A stretch of 64,000 nt of DNA from Hoeflea sp. YIM 152468 (GTDB lineage: Bacteria > Pseudomonadota > Alphaproteobacteria > Rhizobiales > Rhizobiaceae). Under the pieces are notes generated by a model that was not told where the DNA came from, made no database searches, and saw only the letters and a list, made by a program, of their open reading frames with translations. Both the position numbers and the translations under genes were made by a program. Of the stretch, positions 27,108-36,498 are shown in pieces; the first letter of the stretch is position 1, and each line of letters starts with the position of its first letter. The stretch lies in NCBI RefSeq assembly GCF_029210485.1, contig NZ_JARGET010000002.1, positions 1 through 64,000 of the forward strand. The letters run 5' to 3'.

Positions 27108-27988
27108 TGGACATTTGGCTCGACTTCCTCATCGATCCGTTCCGCTACGCGTATATGCAAAAGGCGTTTCTGATCACCTTCCTGATTGCCATACCGATGG
27201 CGGCGATGAGCTGCCTGATGGTGCTCAAGGGCTGGTCACTGATGGGCGATGCGATGGGCCATGCAGTGCTGCCCGGCATCGTCATAGCCTATATTGTCGG
27301 CCTGCCGCTTGCCATCGGCGCCTTTGCCGCGGGGCTTTTCTGCGCGATCGCCACCGGCTGGCTCAATGCCAACAGCCGGGTCAAGGAGGACACCGTGATG
27401 GGCATCGTGTTTTCCGGCATGTTCGGCCTCGGCATCGTGCTGTATGTCAGCATCCGCTCCAGCCTTCATCTCGATCACATCCTGTTTGGCGACATGCTCG
27501 GGGTCAGCTGGTCCGACATCGGCACAACGGCGCTGCTGGCGCTGCTCTGCGGCGGGTTTCTGAGCGCCAAATGGCGCGATCTGGTGGCCCAGGCCTTTGA
27601 CGGCATGCATGCGCGCGCCATCGGCCTGCGCACCGGCTGGCTGCATTACGGCCTGCTGACAGCGATTGCGCTGATGATCGTCGCCAGCCTCAAGGCCGTC
27701 GGCATCATCCTGTCGATCGCGCTCCTGGTCGCGCCCGGCGCCATTGCCTTTCTGATGGCCCGGACATTTGCCGGCATGCTGACAGCTGCGGTGGGGACAG
27801 TCATCCTCAGCGGCGTCCTCGGCATCTTCGCCAGCTATCATATCGACAGCGAACCGGCGCCCACCATGGTGCTGGCGATGACCGGGTTTTTCATCGTGGC
27901 GCTAATTGTCAGCCAGCTTCGGGACATGCGAATGCGGCAAGCAGCGCGTGGAGCAAGGCCGGCGCATGATGGCCGGACTGCCGGATAA
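27104..27988 (+). CDS. sitD: manganese/iron ABC transporter permease SitD
   Basis: The 294-residue permease is paralogous to SitC (FRYAYMQKAFLITFLIA, GWSLMGDAMGHAVLPGI, GIILSIALLVAPGAIAFLM). It is the last gene of the operon. A large imperfect hairpin lies about 100 bp downstream. Confidence 0.92.
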   Translation: MMDIWLDFLIDPFRYAYMQKAFLITFLIAIPMAAMSCLMVLKGWSLMGDAMGHAVLPGIVIAYIVGLPLAIGAFAAGLFCAIATGWLNANSRVKEDTVMGIVFSGMFGLGIVLYVSIRSSLHLDHILFGDMLGVSWSDIGTTALLALLCGGFLSAKWRDLVAQAFDGMHARAIGLRTGWLHYGLLTAIALMIVASLKAVGIILSIALLVAPGAIAFLMARTFAGMLTAAVGTVILSGVLGIFASYHIDSEPAPTMVLAMTGFFIVALIVSQLRDMRMRQAARGARPAHDGRTAG

Positions 27989-28090
27989 TGTTCGCCCAAA
28001 ACAATCGACTGACGCGCGGCACAGTCGCCAGGGCACACATTGCGAGGGTGGAGGTGGCTGACGCGGGCTCGATCCGGCGGCACTGCAGGA

Positions 28091-28134
28091 GCGGCGGCCT
28101 GAGAGCCAGGCCGAGCCGGTTCTCAAGCCGCCGC
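28091..28134. other. large imperfect hairpin downstream of sitD
   Basis: GCGGCGGC + TGAGA pairs with TCTCA + GCCGCCGC around a single mismatch and a 16-nt loop (13 paired bases in total). There is no T tract. It may be a 3' mRNA-stabilising element or factor-dependent end of the sit transcript. The remaining intergenic DNA from 27989 to 28450 shows no credible gene. Confidence 0.45.
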
Positions 28135-28450
28135 CTGCCGCGCTAACAGCAGGCTCGGCTCGCAGACTGCTGTCTATTTGTCGTGTCGCGCGCTGGCGGA
28201 CCGAAGCGGTTTGGCGCTGAAACGCGCAATTCTTTCGACACCAACAACAGCTCGGTAGGCGGCTCGGGAAATCATCATCGAAACCGTGACCGACTGGTTT
28301 GGAAAACGGGTGTTCATTGGCTTGTCTCCCGGGTTAGAGATGGACATCAGGTCTATGGTTACAATCTAACCTGTATCGACAGCCCGGACAAACGCTGATA
28401 TCTATCTCGATGGATTAGATTTTCTTATCTGTTGGTGATTGGAGATATCT

Positions 28451-29356
28451 GTGCGCCGCCTGCCTCCACTCAAGTCCATGCAAGCTTTCGAAGCGGCAGC
28501 CAGATGGTTGAGTTTTTCTAAGGCTGCAGAGGAACTCTTCGTCACTCCGGCTGCAATCAGTCAACAAATCAAGCAGTTGGAGAGCTATCTCGGTGTCCCC
28601 CTGTTTCACCGCATGACAAGGGCGGTTCAGCTCACCGAGGAGGCCAGGACCGTGCTGCCATTGGTGACAGAAGGTTTTGACAAGCTGGCTGAAGCGGCCG
28701 AGCGTCTGGCGCGCGAGGAGGAGACCGGCTTGTTGACCGTGAGCAGTGTGCCGACTTTCGCGATAAAATGGCTGCTTCATCAGCTTACGGATTTTTCCGA
28801 CAAGTATCCCGACATTGATGTGCGCCTGGACGCATCGCTGGAGACCCGCGACTTTCAACGTGATGGCATCGATGTGAGCATCCGCCTCGGCATGGGCAAT
28901 TATCCTGGGCTTCAGGCAACCCGGATCTTTGGAGAAGAAGTCAGTCCGGTGTGCAGTCCGAAGCTCTTGAGCGGAGCAAAGCCCTTGCGCTCCTCCGAGG
29001 ACTTGAGGAACCATCGCCTGCTTCATGTTGACTGGGGCGCCTTGACGTCGCAATCACCCGATTGGCGGATGTGGACCAAGGCGGCCGGCATTGAAGATAT
29101 TGACGTCAAACGCGGCCCCAAATTCACCGTTGAAAGCATGGCCATTGAAGCTGCGATAAATGCCGATGGCGTTGCCTTGGTCAGTCACTCCGCTGTGGTT
29201 GAGGATCTAAGAGCTGGCCGGCTGGTAAGGCCGTTCAATCTCACTGTACAAAGCGATCTCGCCTATTGGCTTGTCTGCCCTCACAGTCATATGCGGCGCG
29301 CAAAAGTCAGGGTGTTCTGTGAATGGCTGCTGGCGGAGGCAGCGAAGACGCCTTGA
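28451..29356 (+). CDS. LysR family transcriptional regulator, GcvA-like
   Basis: The 301-residue protein opens VRRLPPLKSMQAFEAAARWLSFSKAAEELFVTPAAISQQIKQLE, the hallmark N-terminus of the GcvA subgroup, followed by an effector domain with TVSSVPTFAIKWLLHQL and DVSIRLGMGNYPG. A TTG 12 bp upstream is also possible, but the GTG at 28451 matches GcvA starts and has GGAG upstream. It precedes the glycine cleavage operon on the same strand, and control of gcvTHP is a reasonable inference. GcvA-subgroup proteins also control many unrelated genes. Confidence 0.85.
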   Translation: MRRLPPLKSMQAFEAAARWLSFSKAAEELFVTPAAISQQIKQLESYLGVPLFHRMTRAVQLTEEARTVLPLVTEGFDKLAEAAERLAREEETGLLTVSSVPTFAIKWLLHQLTDFSDKYPDIDVRLDASLETRDFQRDGIDVSIRLGMGNYPGLQATRIFGEEVSPVCSPKLLSGAKPLRSSEDLRNHRLLHVDWGALTSQSPDWRMWTKAAGIEDIDVKRGPKFTVESMAIEAAINADGVALVSHSAVVEDLRAGRLVRPFNLTVQSDLAYWLVCPHSHMRRAKVRVFCEWLLAEAAKTP

Positions 29357-29547
29357 AGGCACATCGGGTCTGCCAGGCCACCAAGCCAGATCGAGAGCTC
29401 TCAGGCCTGACCCTTCCGGCAATCCTGAGAGCCGGTGGAAAGGGCTGCGAAATCCACCGTTTCCAACTATCAATTTTTTTGCTGGCATCGGAGTGATTGA
29501 CGCATTCGATCTTGCCATCCCGCCAAATTTCAGCATAGATATTGCCA

Positions 29548-29702
29548 CCGTTGGGAGAAACCGGAGCGATCCGGTGCCGAAGGAGCAACCGCCCCGGAAA
29601 CTCTCAGGCAAAAGGACCAACGGGACAGGACGGACTCTGGAGAATGGCGCCACTAGCGTCTGCCGAAGGGATAACAATCTCAGGCAAAAAGACAGAGGGG
29701 GC
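29548..29702 (+). ncRNA. tandem glycine riboswitch
   Basis: Two consecutive glycine aptamers are recognisable. Aptamer 1 (about 29548-29625) has GGGAGAAACC, GCCGAAGGAGCAA and CTCTCAGGCAAAAGGACC. Aptamer 2 (about 29632-29702) has CTCTGGAGAATG, CTGCCGAAGGGATAA and ATCTCAGGCAAAAAGACAGAGG. They are joined by a short linker and end 74 bp before the gcvT start. In this family cooperative glycine binding turns on the glycine cleavage operon. Aptamer 1 begins about 190 bp after the upstream LysR gene. Confidence 0.95.
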
Positions 29703-29776
29703 TATTCGACGGCGTGTGACGCCTGAAGATTGGCCCGTGCGTGGTTGCATACCCGCACCCAGACGGAGACTGCCGC

Positions 29777-30916
29777 GTGGACACCACAGCAGACCTTCTT
29801 AAGACACCGCTTCATGCCTTGCATCTTGAGCACGGCGCGCGGATGGCCGGATTTGCCGGCTACGACATGCCTATCCAGTACCCGATGGGAGTGATGAAAG
29901 AGCATCTTCACACGCGCAGCGGCGCGGGTCTGTTTGATGTCTCCCACATGGGCCAGATTTTGATCCGCGCCAAAAGCGGTGACGTGCGCGATGCTGCGCT
30001 GGCGCTTGAAAAGATCGCGCCGGTCGACGTCGCAGACCTGACACCGGGACGGCAGCGCTACGGCATATTTACAAACGCGGATGGCGGCATCGAGGACGAC
30101 TTCATGGTCGCCAACAGAGGCGACCATCTCTACCTTGTGGTCAACGCCGCCTGCAAACATCAGGATCTGGCCCGCCTTGAAGCCGCCCTTTCGGACAGCT
30201 GCGAGATCGAAGCGCTGTTTGACCGGGGCCTGATCGCGTTGCAGGGGCCTGATGCGGAGAGCGCGCTTTCCGCCTATGCGCCGGACGCCGCCGAGATGTC
30301 CTTCATGGATGTGAGCGAACTCAGCATCGCCGGAGTTCCGGCCGTGGTCTCGCGATCGGGCTATACCGGCGAGGATGGCTACGAGATCTCGCTTCCGGCC
30401 GAGGAAACCGATCGCATCACCCGCCTGCTGTTGTCCGATGACCGGATTGCGCTGATCGGCCTGGGCGCCAGGGATTCGCTCCGGCTCGAAGCAGGACTTT
30501 GCCTCTACGGCAACGACATTGACGCAGCCACGACCCCGGTGGAAGCCAATCTGAAATGGGCAATCCAGAAAGTTCGCCGCAAAGGTGGAGCCCGTGAAGG
30601 CGGCTACCCCGGCGCTGATGTGATCCAGGCCCAGTATGCCAACGGCACAGAGCGCAGCCGAGCCGGATTGAAGCCCGCGGGCAAGGCCCCGGTGCGGGCC
30701 GGTGCGGAGCTTTTCGAACAGGAATCCGGCGGCGAAGCCATCGGCATCGTCACATCTGGCGGGTTCGGCCCCAGCGCCGGCGGCCCGGTCGCAATGGGCT
30801 ATGTGCCGTCGCGCCTGGCAACCACAGACACCAAGCTCTACGCCGATGTGCGCGGCAAGCGACTGGAAATCACCGTCGCCGCCCTGCCCTTCGTTCCCAC
30901 CACCTACAAGCGCTAA
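29777..30916 (+). CDS. gcvT: glycine cleavage system aminomethyltransferase (T protein)
   Basis: The 379-residue tetrahydrofolate-dependent enzyme takes the aminomethyl group from the H protein and releases ammonia and methylene-THF. [37 protein letters not shown] and [16 protein letters not shown] are typical. The GTG at 29777 ([11 protein letters not shown]), with GGAG 8 nt upstream, is preferred; a GTG at 29741 would add 12 residues of unlikely sequence. It leads gcvTHP. Confidence 0.93.
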   Translation: MDTTADLLKTPLHALHLEHGARMAGFAGYDMPIQYPMGVMKEHLHTRSGAGLFDVSHMGQILIRAKSGDVRDAALALEKIAPVDVADLTPGRQRYGIFTNADGGIEDDFMVANRGDHLYLVVNAACKHQDLARLEAALSDSCEIEALFDRGLIALQGPDAESALSAYAPDAAEMSFMDVSELSIAGVPAVVSRSGYTGEDGYEISLPAEETDRITRLLLSDDRIALIGLGARDSLRLEAGLCLYGNDIDAATTPVEANLKWAIQKVRRKGGAREGGYPGADVIQAQYANGTERSRAGLKPAGKAPVRAGAELFEQESGGEAIGIVTSGGFGPSAGGPVAMGYVPSRLATTDTKLYADVRGKRLEITVAALPFVPTTYKR

Positions 30917-30936
30917 ATCAAGACAGGAACCGCAGC

Positions 30937-31299
30937 ATGCTGAAATTCACTGAAGACCACGAATGGCTGAAAATCGAAGGCGACGTCGCCACAGTCGGCA
31001 TTACCGAACACGCCGCCGAGCAGCTCGGTGATCTGGTGTTTGTCGAACTGCCCGACGTCGGAGCCAAGGTGGAAAAGGGCGGCGACGCCTCGACCGTGGA
31101 ATCGGTCAAGGCAGCCTCCGATGTCTACGCCCCGCTTGCGGGCGAGATCGTCGAGGTCAACCAGGCGATCGTCGATGACCCGTCACTGGTCAACTCCGAC
31201 CCGGCCGGCGCCGGCTGGTTCTTCAAGCTCAAGCTCGATGATGCCGGCTCGGCCAATGAGCTGATGGACGAAACCGCCTACAAAGCAATGATCGGCTGA
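30937..31299 (+). CDS. gcvH: glycine cleavage system H protein
   Basis: The 120-residue lipoyl carrier shuttles the aminomethyl intermediate. The lipoylation site is Lys58 in the motif [47 protein letters not shown] is the conserved N-terminal part. It sits 20 bp after gcvT and 8 bp before gcvP. Confidence 0.96.
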   Translation: MLKFTEDHEWLKIEGDVATVGITEHAAEQLGDLVFVELPDVGAKVEKGGDASTVESVKAASDVYAPLAGEIVEVNQAIVDDPSLVNSDPAGAGWFFKLKLDDAGSANELMDETAYKAMIG

Positions 31300-31307
31300 G
31301 ACACTCC

Positions 31308-34160
31308 ATGACCATCACCCTGACCGATTACGATCCATATGACTTCGCCAACCGCCGCCACATCGGACCGTCACCGGCGGAAATCTCCGACATGCTCAAG
31401 GTGGTGGGCGCCAGCTCGCTCGATGCGCTGATTGACGAGACCGTACCCGGCTCGATTCGGCAGAAAGCGGCGCTGGCCTTCGGCGATCCGATGAGCGAGC
31501 GCGAGGTGCTCGATCATCTGCGCGCCACAGCGCGCAAGAACACGGTCATGCTGTCGCTGATCGGTCAGGGCTATCACGGCACCATCATGCCGCCAGTGAT
31601 CCAGCGCACCATCCTGGAAAATCCGGCCTGGTACACGGCTTACACGCCCTACCAGCCGGAGATCAGCCAGGGACGGCTGGAAGCGCTTCTCAACTTCCAG
31701 ACCCTGGTCGCCGATCTCACCGGTCTGGACATCGCCAACGCCTCACTGCTTGACGAAGCCACCGCGGCGGCCGAAGCCATGGCGATTGCGGAACGGGCGT
31801 CGAAATCCAAGCAGACGGCGTTTTTTGTCGATCACCATTGCCATCCGCAGACCATTGACGTCATCCGCACCCGCGCCGAACCGCTCGGCTGGGATGTCAT
31901 CGTCGGCGATCCCTTCACCGAGCTTGATGCGTCCACGGTGTTTGGCGCCATTTTCCAGTATCCGGGCACCTATGGACACGTGCACGACTTCACCGACGTG
32001 ATCGCCAGCCTGCATGCGCAAAACGCCATGGCCGTTGTCGCTGCCGACCCGCTGTCGCTGACATTGCTCAAGTCGCCGGGTGACATGGGGGCCGACATCG
32101 CCGTCGGCTCAATGCAGCGGTTTGGCGTTCCCGTCGGCTATGGCGGGCCGCATGCGGGCTACATGGCGGTCAAGGATGCCTACAAACGCTCGATGCCGGG
32201 CCGCTTGGTCGGTGTCAGCATCGACGCGCGCGGCAACCAGGCCTACCGGCTGGCGCTGCAAACCCGCGAGCAGCATATCCGCCGCGAGAAAGCCACGTCC
32301 AACATCTGCACCGCCCAGGTGCTGCTTGCGGTCATTGCCTCGATGTATGCCGTCTTCCACGGCCCCGAGGGACTGCGGGCCATCGCCGGCCGGGTGCACA
32401 TCAGGGCAGCGACCCTGGCCGCTGGCCTGAAAAAGCTTGGTTTCGTTCTCGATCCGGCGATCTTCTTCGACACTGTCACGGTGTTCGCGGAAGGCCGTCA
32501 GGCCGAGATCCTTGACGCCGCCCGGCGGGAAGGCATCAATCTGCGCAAGGTCGGCGATGACCGCATCGGCATCGCGCTTGACGAGGTCTCGCGCCGGGAA
32601 ACCGTCGAAGCAGTCTGGCGCGCCTTTGGCGGCAACCTCAAGTTCAACGATCTTGCAACAGGCCCGATCATTCCCGATCCACTGGGGCGCCGCTCACCCT
32701 ATCTCGAGCATCCGGTCTTCCAAATGAACCGTGCCGAAAGCGAGATGACCCGCTACATACGACGGCTGTCGGACAAGGATCTGGCGCTCGACCGGACGAT
32801 GATTCCGCTCGGCTCGTGCACCATGAAGCTCAATGCGACGGCGGAAATGCTGGCGATCACCTGGCCGGAATTCGCCGATATCCATCCGTTTGTCCCCGCT
32901 GACCAGGCGCTGGGCTACAAGCAGATGATCGACGATCTGTCTGACAAGCTGTGTCAGATCACCGGTTATGACGCGATTTCGATGCAGCCCAACTCCGGCG
33001 CTCAAGGCGAATTCGCCGGGCTGATGACCATCCGTGCCTGGCATCGGGCCAATGGGCAGGCGCACCGGCATGTCTGCCTGATTCCAACCTCGGCGCACGG
33101 CACCAACCCGGCATCGGCGCAGATGGCGGGCATGACGGTCGTCGCCGTCGGCACCCGCGAGAATGGCGACATCGATCTCGATGATTTCCGCGCCAAGGCG
33201 GAAAAACACGCCGAAAATCTTGCCGCCTGCATGATCACCTATCCGTCCACCCACGGGGTGTTCGAGGAGACAGCGGAAGAAGTCTGCGCCATCACCCACA
33301 AGCATGGTGGCCAGGTCTATCTGGATGGCGCAAACCTCAACGCGCTGGTCGGACTGGCGCGGCCGGGGGATATTGGCGCTGATGTGAGCCATCTCAACCT
33401 GCACAAGACGTTCTGCATCCCGCATGGCGGCGGTGGACCAGGCATGGGACCGATCGGGGTCAAATCGCACCTCATCCCCTATCTGCCAGGCCATTGTGAT
33501 ACGGACGGCAAGCCGGGTGCGGTCTCGGCGGCCCCCTTCGGCTCAGCCTCGATCCTGCCGATTTCCTGGGCCTATTGCCTGATGATGGGCGGCGAAGGCC
33601 TGACCCAGGCAACCAAGATCGCAATCCTCAACGCCAATTACATCGCGGCACGGCTCAAGGGCGCTTACGATGTGCTTTACACCTCGGCCTCAGGCCGCGT
33701 TGCCCATGAGTGCATCCTCGACACACGACCGCTGGTGCAAAGTGCCGGCGTCACCGTTGATGACGTCGCCAAACGGCTGATCGATTGCGGCTTCCACGCC
33801 CCGACCATGAGCTGGCCGGTCACAGGCACGCTGATGATCGAGCCGACGGAATCGGAAGTCAAAGCCGAGCTCGACCGCTTCTGTTCGGCGATGCTGGCGA
33901 TCCGCGACGAGGCGTGGGCGATCGAGGATGGGCGGATGGACCGCGAGAACAACCCGCTCAAGAACGCGCCGCATACGATCGAGGACCTGGTCGGCGCATG
34001 GGACCGGCCCTACGACCGCGAGGCGGCTTGCTTCCCCGCTGGCGCCATGCGCAATGCCAAGTATTTTGCGCCGGTCAACCGGATCGATAATGTCTATGGC
34101 GACCGGAATCTGGTCTGCAGCTGCCCGCCGATGTCGGAATATGCCAACGCGGCAGAATAG
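31308..34160 (+). CDS. gcvP: glycine dehydrogenase (decarboxylating), P protein
   Basis: The 950-residue single-chain P protein decarboxylates glycine with pyridoxal phosphate. The cofactor lysine is Lys700 in [22 protein letters not shown]. The N-terminal half starts [18 protein letters not shown] and includes [40 protein letters not shown]; the two halves are internally homologous, as usual. It is the last gene of the operon, followed by a T-tract terminator. Confidence 0.96.
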   Translation: MTITLTDYDPYDFANRRHIGPSPAEISDMLKVVGASSLDALIDETVPGSIRQKAALAFGDPMSEREVLDHLRATARKNTVMLSLIGQGYHGTIMPPVIQRTILENPAWYTAYTPYQPEISQGRLEALLNFQTLVADLTGLDIANASLLDEATAAAEAMAIAERASKSKQTAFFVDHHCHPQTIDVIRTRAEPLGWDVIVGDPFTELDASTVFGAIFQYPGTYGHVHDFTDVIASLHAQNAMAVVAADPLSLTLLKSPGDMGADIAVGSMQRFGVPVGYGGPHAGYMAVKDAYKRSMPGRLVGVSIDARGNQAYRLALQTREQHIRREKATSNICTAQVLLAVIASMYAVFHGPEGLRAIAGRVHIRAATLAAGLKKLGFVLDPAIFFDTVTVFAEGRQAEILDAARREGINLRKVGDDRIGIALDEVSRRETVEAVWRAFGGNLKFNDLATGPIIPDPLGRRSPYLEHPVFQMNRAESEMTRYIRRLSDKDLALDRTMIPLGSCTMKLNATAEMLAITWPEFADIHPFVPADQALGYKQMIDDLSDKLCQITGYDAISMQPNSGAQGEFAGLMTIRAWHRANGQAHRHVCLIPTSAHGTNPASAQMAGMTVVAVGTRENGDIDLDDFRAKAEKHAENLAACMITYPSTHGVFEETAEEVCAITHKHGGQVYLDGANLNALVGLARPGDIGADVSHLNLHKTFCIPHGGGGPGMGPIGVKSHLIPYLPGHCDTDGKPGAVSAAPFGSASILPISWAYCLMMGGEGLTQATKIAILNANYIAARLKGAYDVLYTSASGRVAHECILDTRPLVQSAGVTVDDVAKRLIDCGFHAPTMSWPVTGTLMIEPTESEVKAELDRFCSAMLAIRDEAWAIEDGRMDRENNPLKNAPHTIEDLVGAWDRPYDREAACFPAGAMRNAKYFAPVNRIDNVYGDRNLVCSCPPMSEYANAAE

Positions 34161-34178
34161 GCTGCACAACAGCCGTGA

Positions 34179-34210
34179 AGAGGCGGCCGTGATGGCCGTC
34201 TCTTTTTTTT
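34179..34210 (+). terminator. intrinsic terminator of gcvTHP
   Basis: AGAGGCGGCC-gtgat-GGCCGTCTCT (one G-U pair) is followed by seven T residues (34204-34210). It is 18 bp after the gcvP stop. Confidence 0.9.
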
Positions 34211-34653
34211 AAGGATGATGCGGGCAGCGACATACCCGCGACCTGGTCAATTCAATCCTTGCGGGCCCGCTGTCATTTGGAAAGCCTGATGGCTGCGCCG
34301 GACAGGTTGGCCGCACGCCAAACCGGCTGACGAGAGTTCAAATCTTGCCGCAAGCCCTGGCGCAGCTTTGACCGTTGCCCTTCTGACCTGCCCGTCTTCA
34401 TGGCCCCCGCATTGTCTCGAGATCTCGTTCCATCAAGTGTGCAACCACCAAGCAAGGTGACGACAATGCGACTTTGTTCATTTGCCAGTATCAGTTTCTT
34501 TGGGCGAACTTGTTGCCGTGGACTTGATGAATGAATATTCATTCACTACATTGCGCCTGAAATTTCAGGTGGCAAACCAGAGAACGGAGCTGAAAACAGG
34601 GCTTGCGTGCTGGTGCACCCGATTTCACGCCGCTCCATTTTGAAGGTCCGCCC
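34211..34653. other. intergenic region before the efflux regulator
   Basis: Apart from the 18-bp palindrome at 34528-34545, I see no gene, RNA or repeat here. A minus-strand frame at 34273-34542 lacks family features and a ribosome site. Confidence 0.4.
34528..34545. promoter_or_regulatory. TetR-type operator before the efflux regulator
   Basis: TGAATGAATATTCATTCA is an 18-bp perfect palindrome located 109 bp before the TetR start, in a short AT-rich patch. TetR-family repressors of RND pumps typically bind palindromes built on TGAATGA-like half-sites, so autoregulation of the tetR - adaptor - pump operon is likely. Confidence 0.7.
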
Positions 34654-35277
34654 ATGGACACTGCCACGACAAATGTCGCAAGCCAGCGTGCAGCTGACAT
34701 CCTCGATCGGGTGAAGTCAGTGTTTGCAATCAGCGGCTTTGATGGCACATCGATGCAGGATCTGGCGCAGGCAGCGCAGATGAGCGTCGGCAATTTCTAC
34801 CGCTACTTCCCCTCCAAGGACGCCATCATCATCGCGCTTGTCAAACGCGACCTGATGGAAATCGAGGCGGTGTTCGATGTGGTCAAGACAGCCGCGGATC
34901 CCGGCGCCATGCTGATGAAGTTGCTGCGTGAACGCATCGAGACCCTGCCTTTCGAAGACGCCGCCCTTTGGAGCGAAGTTCAGGCCGCGTCCTATCGCTC
35001 CGACGAAATCGCCACGCTTATGCGCACCATGGATGACATGGTCCGCAGCAATATAGTTATGGCGCTGGTTCGTATCCACGGTGACGACAAACCCGGCGCC
35101 ATGCAGGTCTACAAGACACGCGCTCACCTGTTGATGCTGTTGATCCATGGATTTGCCCAGCGCAAATATTGCACGCACGAAACCGGAAGTCCGGAACAAT
35201 CCGCGGCGCTCGGAGAACTGGTGCTGGCGACGCTGCACGACACGATTTTCGCCCCCCCGACCAATCCCGCCGACTGA
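34654..35277 (+). CDS. TetR/AcrR family transcriptional regulator
   Basis: The 207-residue repressor has an N-terminal helix-turn-helix (about 12-58: AADILDRVKSVFAISGFDGTSMQDLAQAAQMSVGNFYRYFPSKDAI) and a variable helical ligand domain. The ATG at 34654 places the HTH at the usual distance from the N-terminus; a start at 34603 adds 17 residues. It lies 11 bp before the efflux adaptor gene and should repress the operon. Confidence 0.88.
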   Translation: MDTATTNVASQRAADILDRVKSVFAISGFDGTSMQDLAQAAQMSVGNFYRYFPSKDAIIIALVKRDLMEIEAVFDVVKTAADPGAMLMKLLRERIETLPFEDAALWSEVQAASYRSDEIATLMRTMDDMVRSNIVMALVRIHGDDKPGAMQVYKTRAHLLMLLIHGFAQRKYCTHETGSPEQSAALGELVLATLHDTIFAPPTNPAD

Positions 35278-35288
35278 CCGGACCCGCC

Positions 35289-36488
35289 ATGCGCCCCTTT
35301 TCAACTCTTGTGCTTTCACTCTCGATCTTTTCCGTGATGGTCCTGCCCGGCAGGGCAATCGAGGCGGGCAAGGCACCCGCGAAAGGCAGCCTGCCGCCGG
35401 CGATCGTTGCCGTGCGAGCAGATCTGGCGCCGATTACCGACCGGGTTCTTGCCAACGGCATGATCACCGCCGTCGAGGAAGTTCTGGTGGCGCCGCAGGT
35501 GGAGGGGCTCGCCATCGAAAGCCTTGAGGCCGATGTTGGCGACAGGGTCGAGGCAGGATCGGTGCTCGCCACCCTGTCGACAGATCAGCTGGTCCTGCAG
35601 CGCAGCCAGCTTGACGCCAATCGCGCCAAGGCGCTCGCCGCCATCGCCCAACTGGGCGCGCAACTGGCGGAGGTTGAATCGAACGCGCGGGAATCGGTCA
35701 AGGCCGGAAAGCGGGCAAGGCAACTGGCCGATCAGGGCACCTATTCCACGGTCCAGGCCGAGCAGGCCGAGGCCCAGGCGTCCGCGGCTCTGGCCCGGAT
35801 CCGCTCATTTAAAGAATCGGTCAAGGTCGCCGAAGCCGATGTCGCGCTGATCGACGCGCAGATCAAGGATATCGAACTGCGGCTCGCCCGAACCGGGGTC
35901 AAGGCGCCGGTATCCGGCATCGTTTCGGCCCGTGGCGCCCGCGTCGGGTCGATCGCCAGCGCTGGCGCCGGGCCGTTGTTCACGATCATCAAGGATGGCC
36001 GGCTCGAGATGCGGGCTGACGTCGCCGAAACCGACATGCACCGGATCGCCGAAGGCCAGAGCGCTGTTATCCACCTGATCGGCGCGGCAAAGCCAGCCGA
36101 AGGTGTGATCAGGCTGATCGAACCCACGCTCAACACCACCACCCGTCTGGGCCTGGCGCGCATCGATATCAAAGAGGGCGCGAGCTTGCGTGCGGGCATG
36201 TTCGCCGATGCCGAGATCATCGTGGCCCAGCGTGAGGCCATCATCGTGCCGGTGACATCGGTCAACATGGGCCGTGATGGCGCCGATGTCCTCAAGATCG
36301 TGGACGGCATCGCAAAGCGGACGGCGGTAACGACCGGCATTCGCGAAGGTGGAATGGTGGAGATTGCCGATGGTCTTGTCCGCGGCGACCTGATCGTCGC
36401 CAAGGCTGGCGCCTTCGTGCGTGACGGGGACCGGATCACTCCGGTGGAGCAAACCGACAGTGGCCCAGTCGCCGCGATCAGCCAGTGA
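35289..36488 (+). CDS. RND efflux system periplasmic adaptor (membrane fusion protein)
   Basis: The 399-residue protein starts with a signal sequence (MRPFSTLVLSLSIFSVMVLPGRA), then the split lipoyl domain (VLVAPQVEGLAIESLEADVGDRVEAGSVLATL and APVSGIVSARGARVGSIASAG) around an alpha-helical hairpin of about 100 residues, then a beta-barrel domain. No lipobox Cys is apparent. It bridges the pump to an outer membrane channel; no TolC-like gene is in the cluster. The pump gene follows after 10 bp. Confidence 0.9.
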   Translation: MRPFSTLVLSLSIFSVMVLPGRAIEAGKAPAKGSLPPAIVAVRADLAPITDRVLANGMITAVEEVLVAPQVEGLAIESLEADVGDRVEAGSVLATLSTDQLVLQRSQLDANRAKALAAIAQLGAQLAEVESNARESVKAGKRARQLADQGTYSTVQAEQAEAQASAALARIRSFKESVKVAEADVALIDAQIKDIELRLARTGVKAPVSGIVSARGARVGSIASAGAGPLFTIIKDGRLEMRADVAETDMHRIAEGQSAVIHLIGAAKPAEGVIRLIEPTLNTTTRLGLARIDIKEGASLRAGMFADAEIIVAQREAIIVPVTSVNMGRDGADVLKIVDGIAKRTAVTTGIREGGMVEIADGLVRGDLIVAKAGAFVRDGDRITPVEQTDSGPVAAISQ

Positions 36489-36498
36489 GATCCGTATC

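Noticed and set aside
27989-28450. small gene at 28183-28398 between sitD and the GcvA-like regulator
   Set aside because: 71 codons without ribosome site, family similarity or helical pattern.
34273-34542. 89-codon minus-strand gene before the TetR regulator
   Set aside because: Start codon lies in the TetR-type palindrome region, no ribosome site and low-complexity basic sequence.
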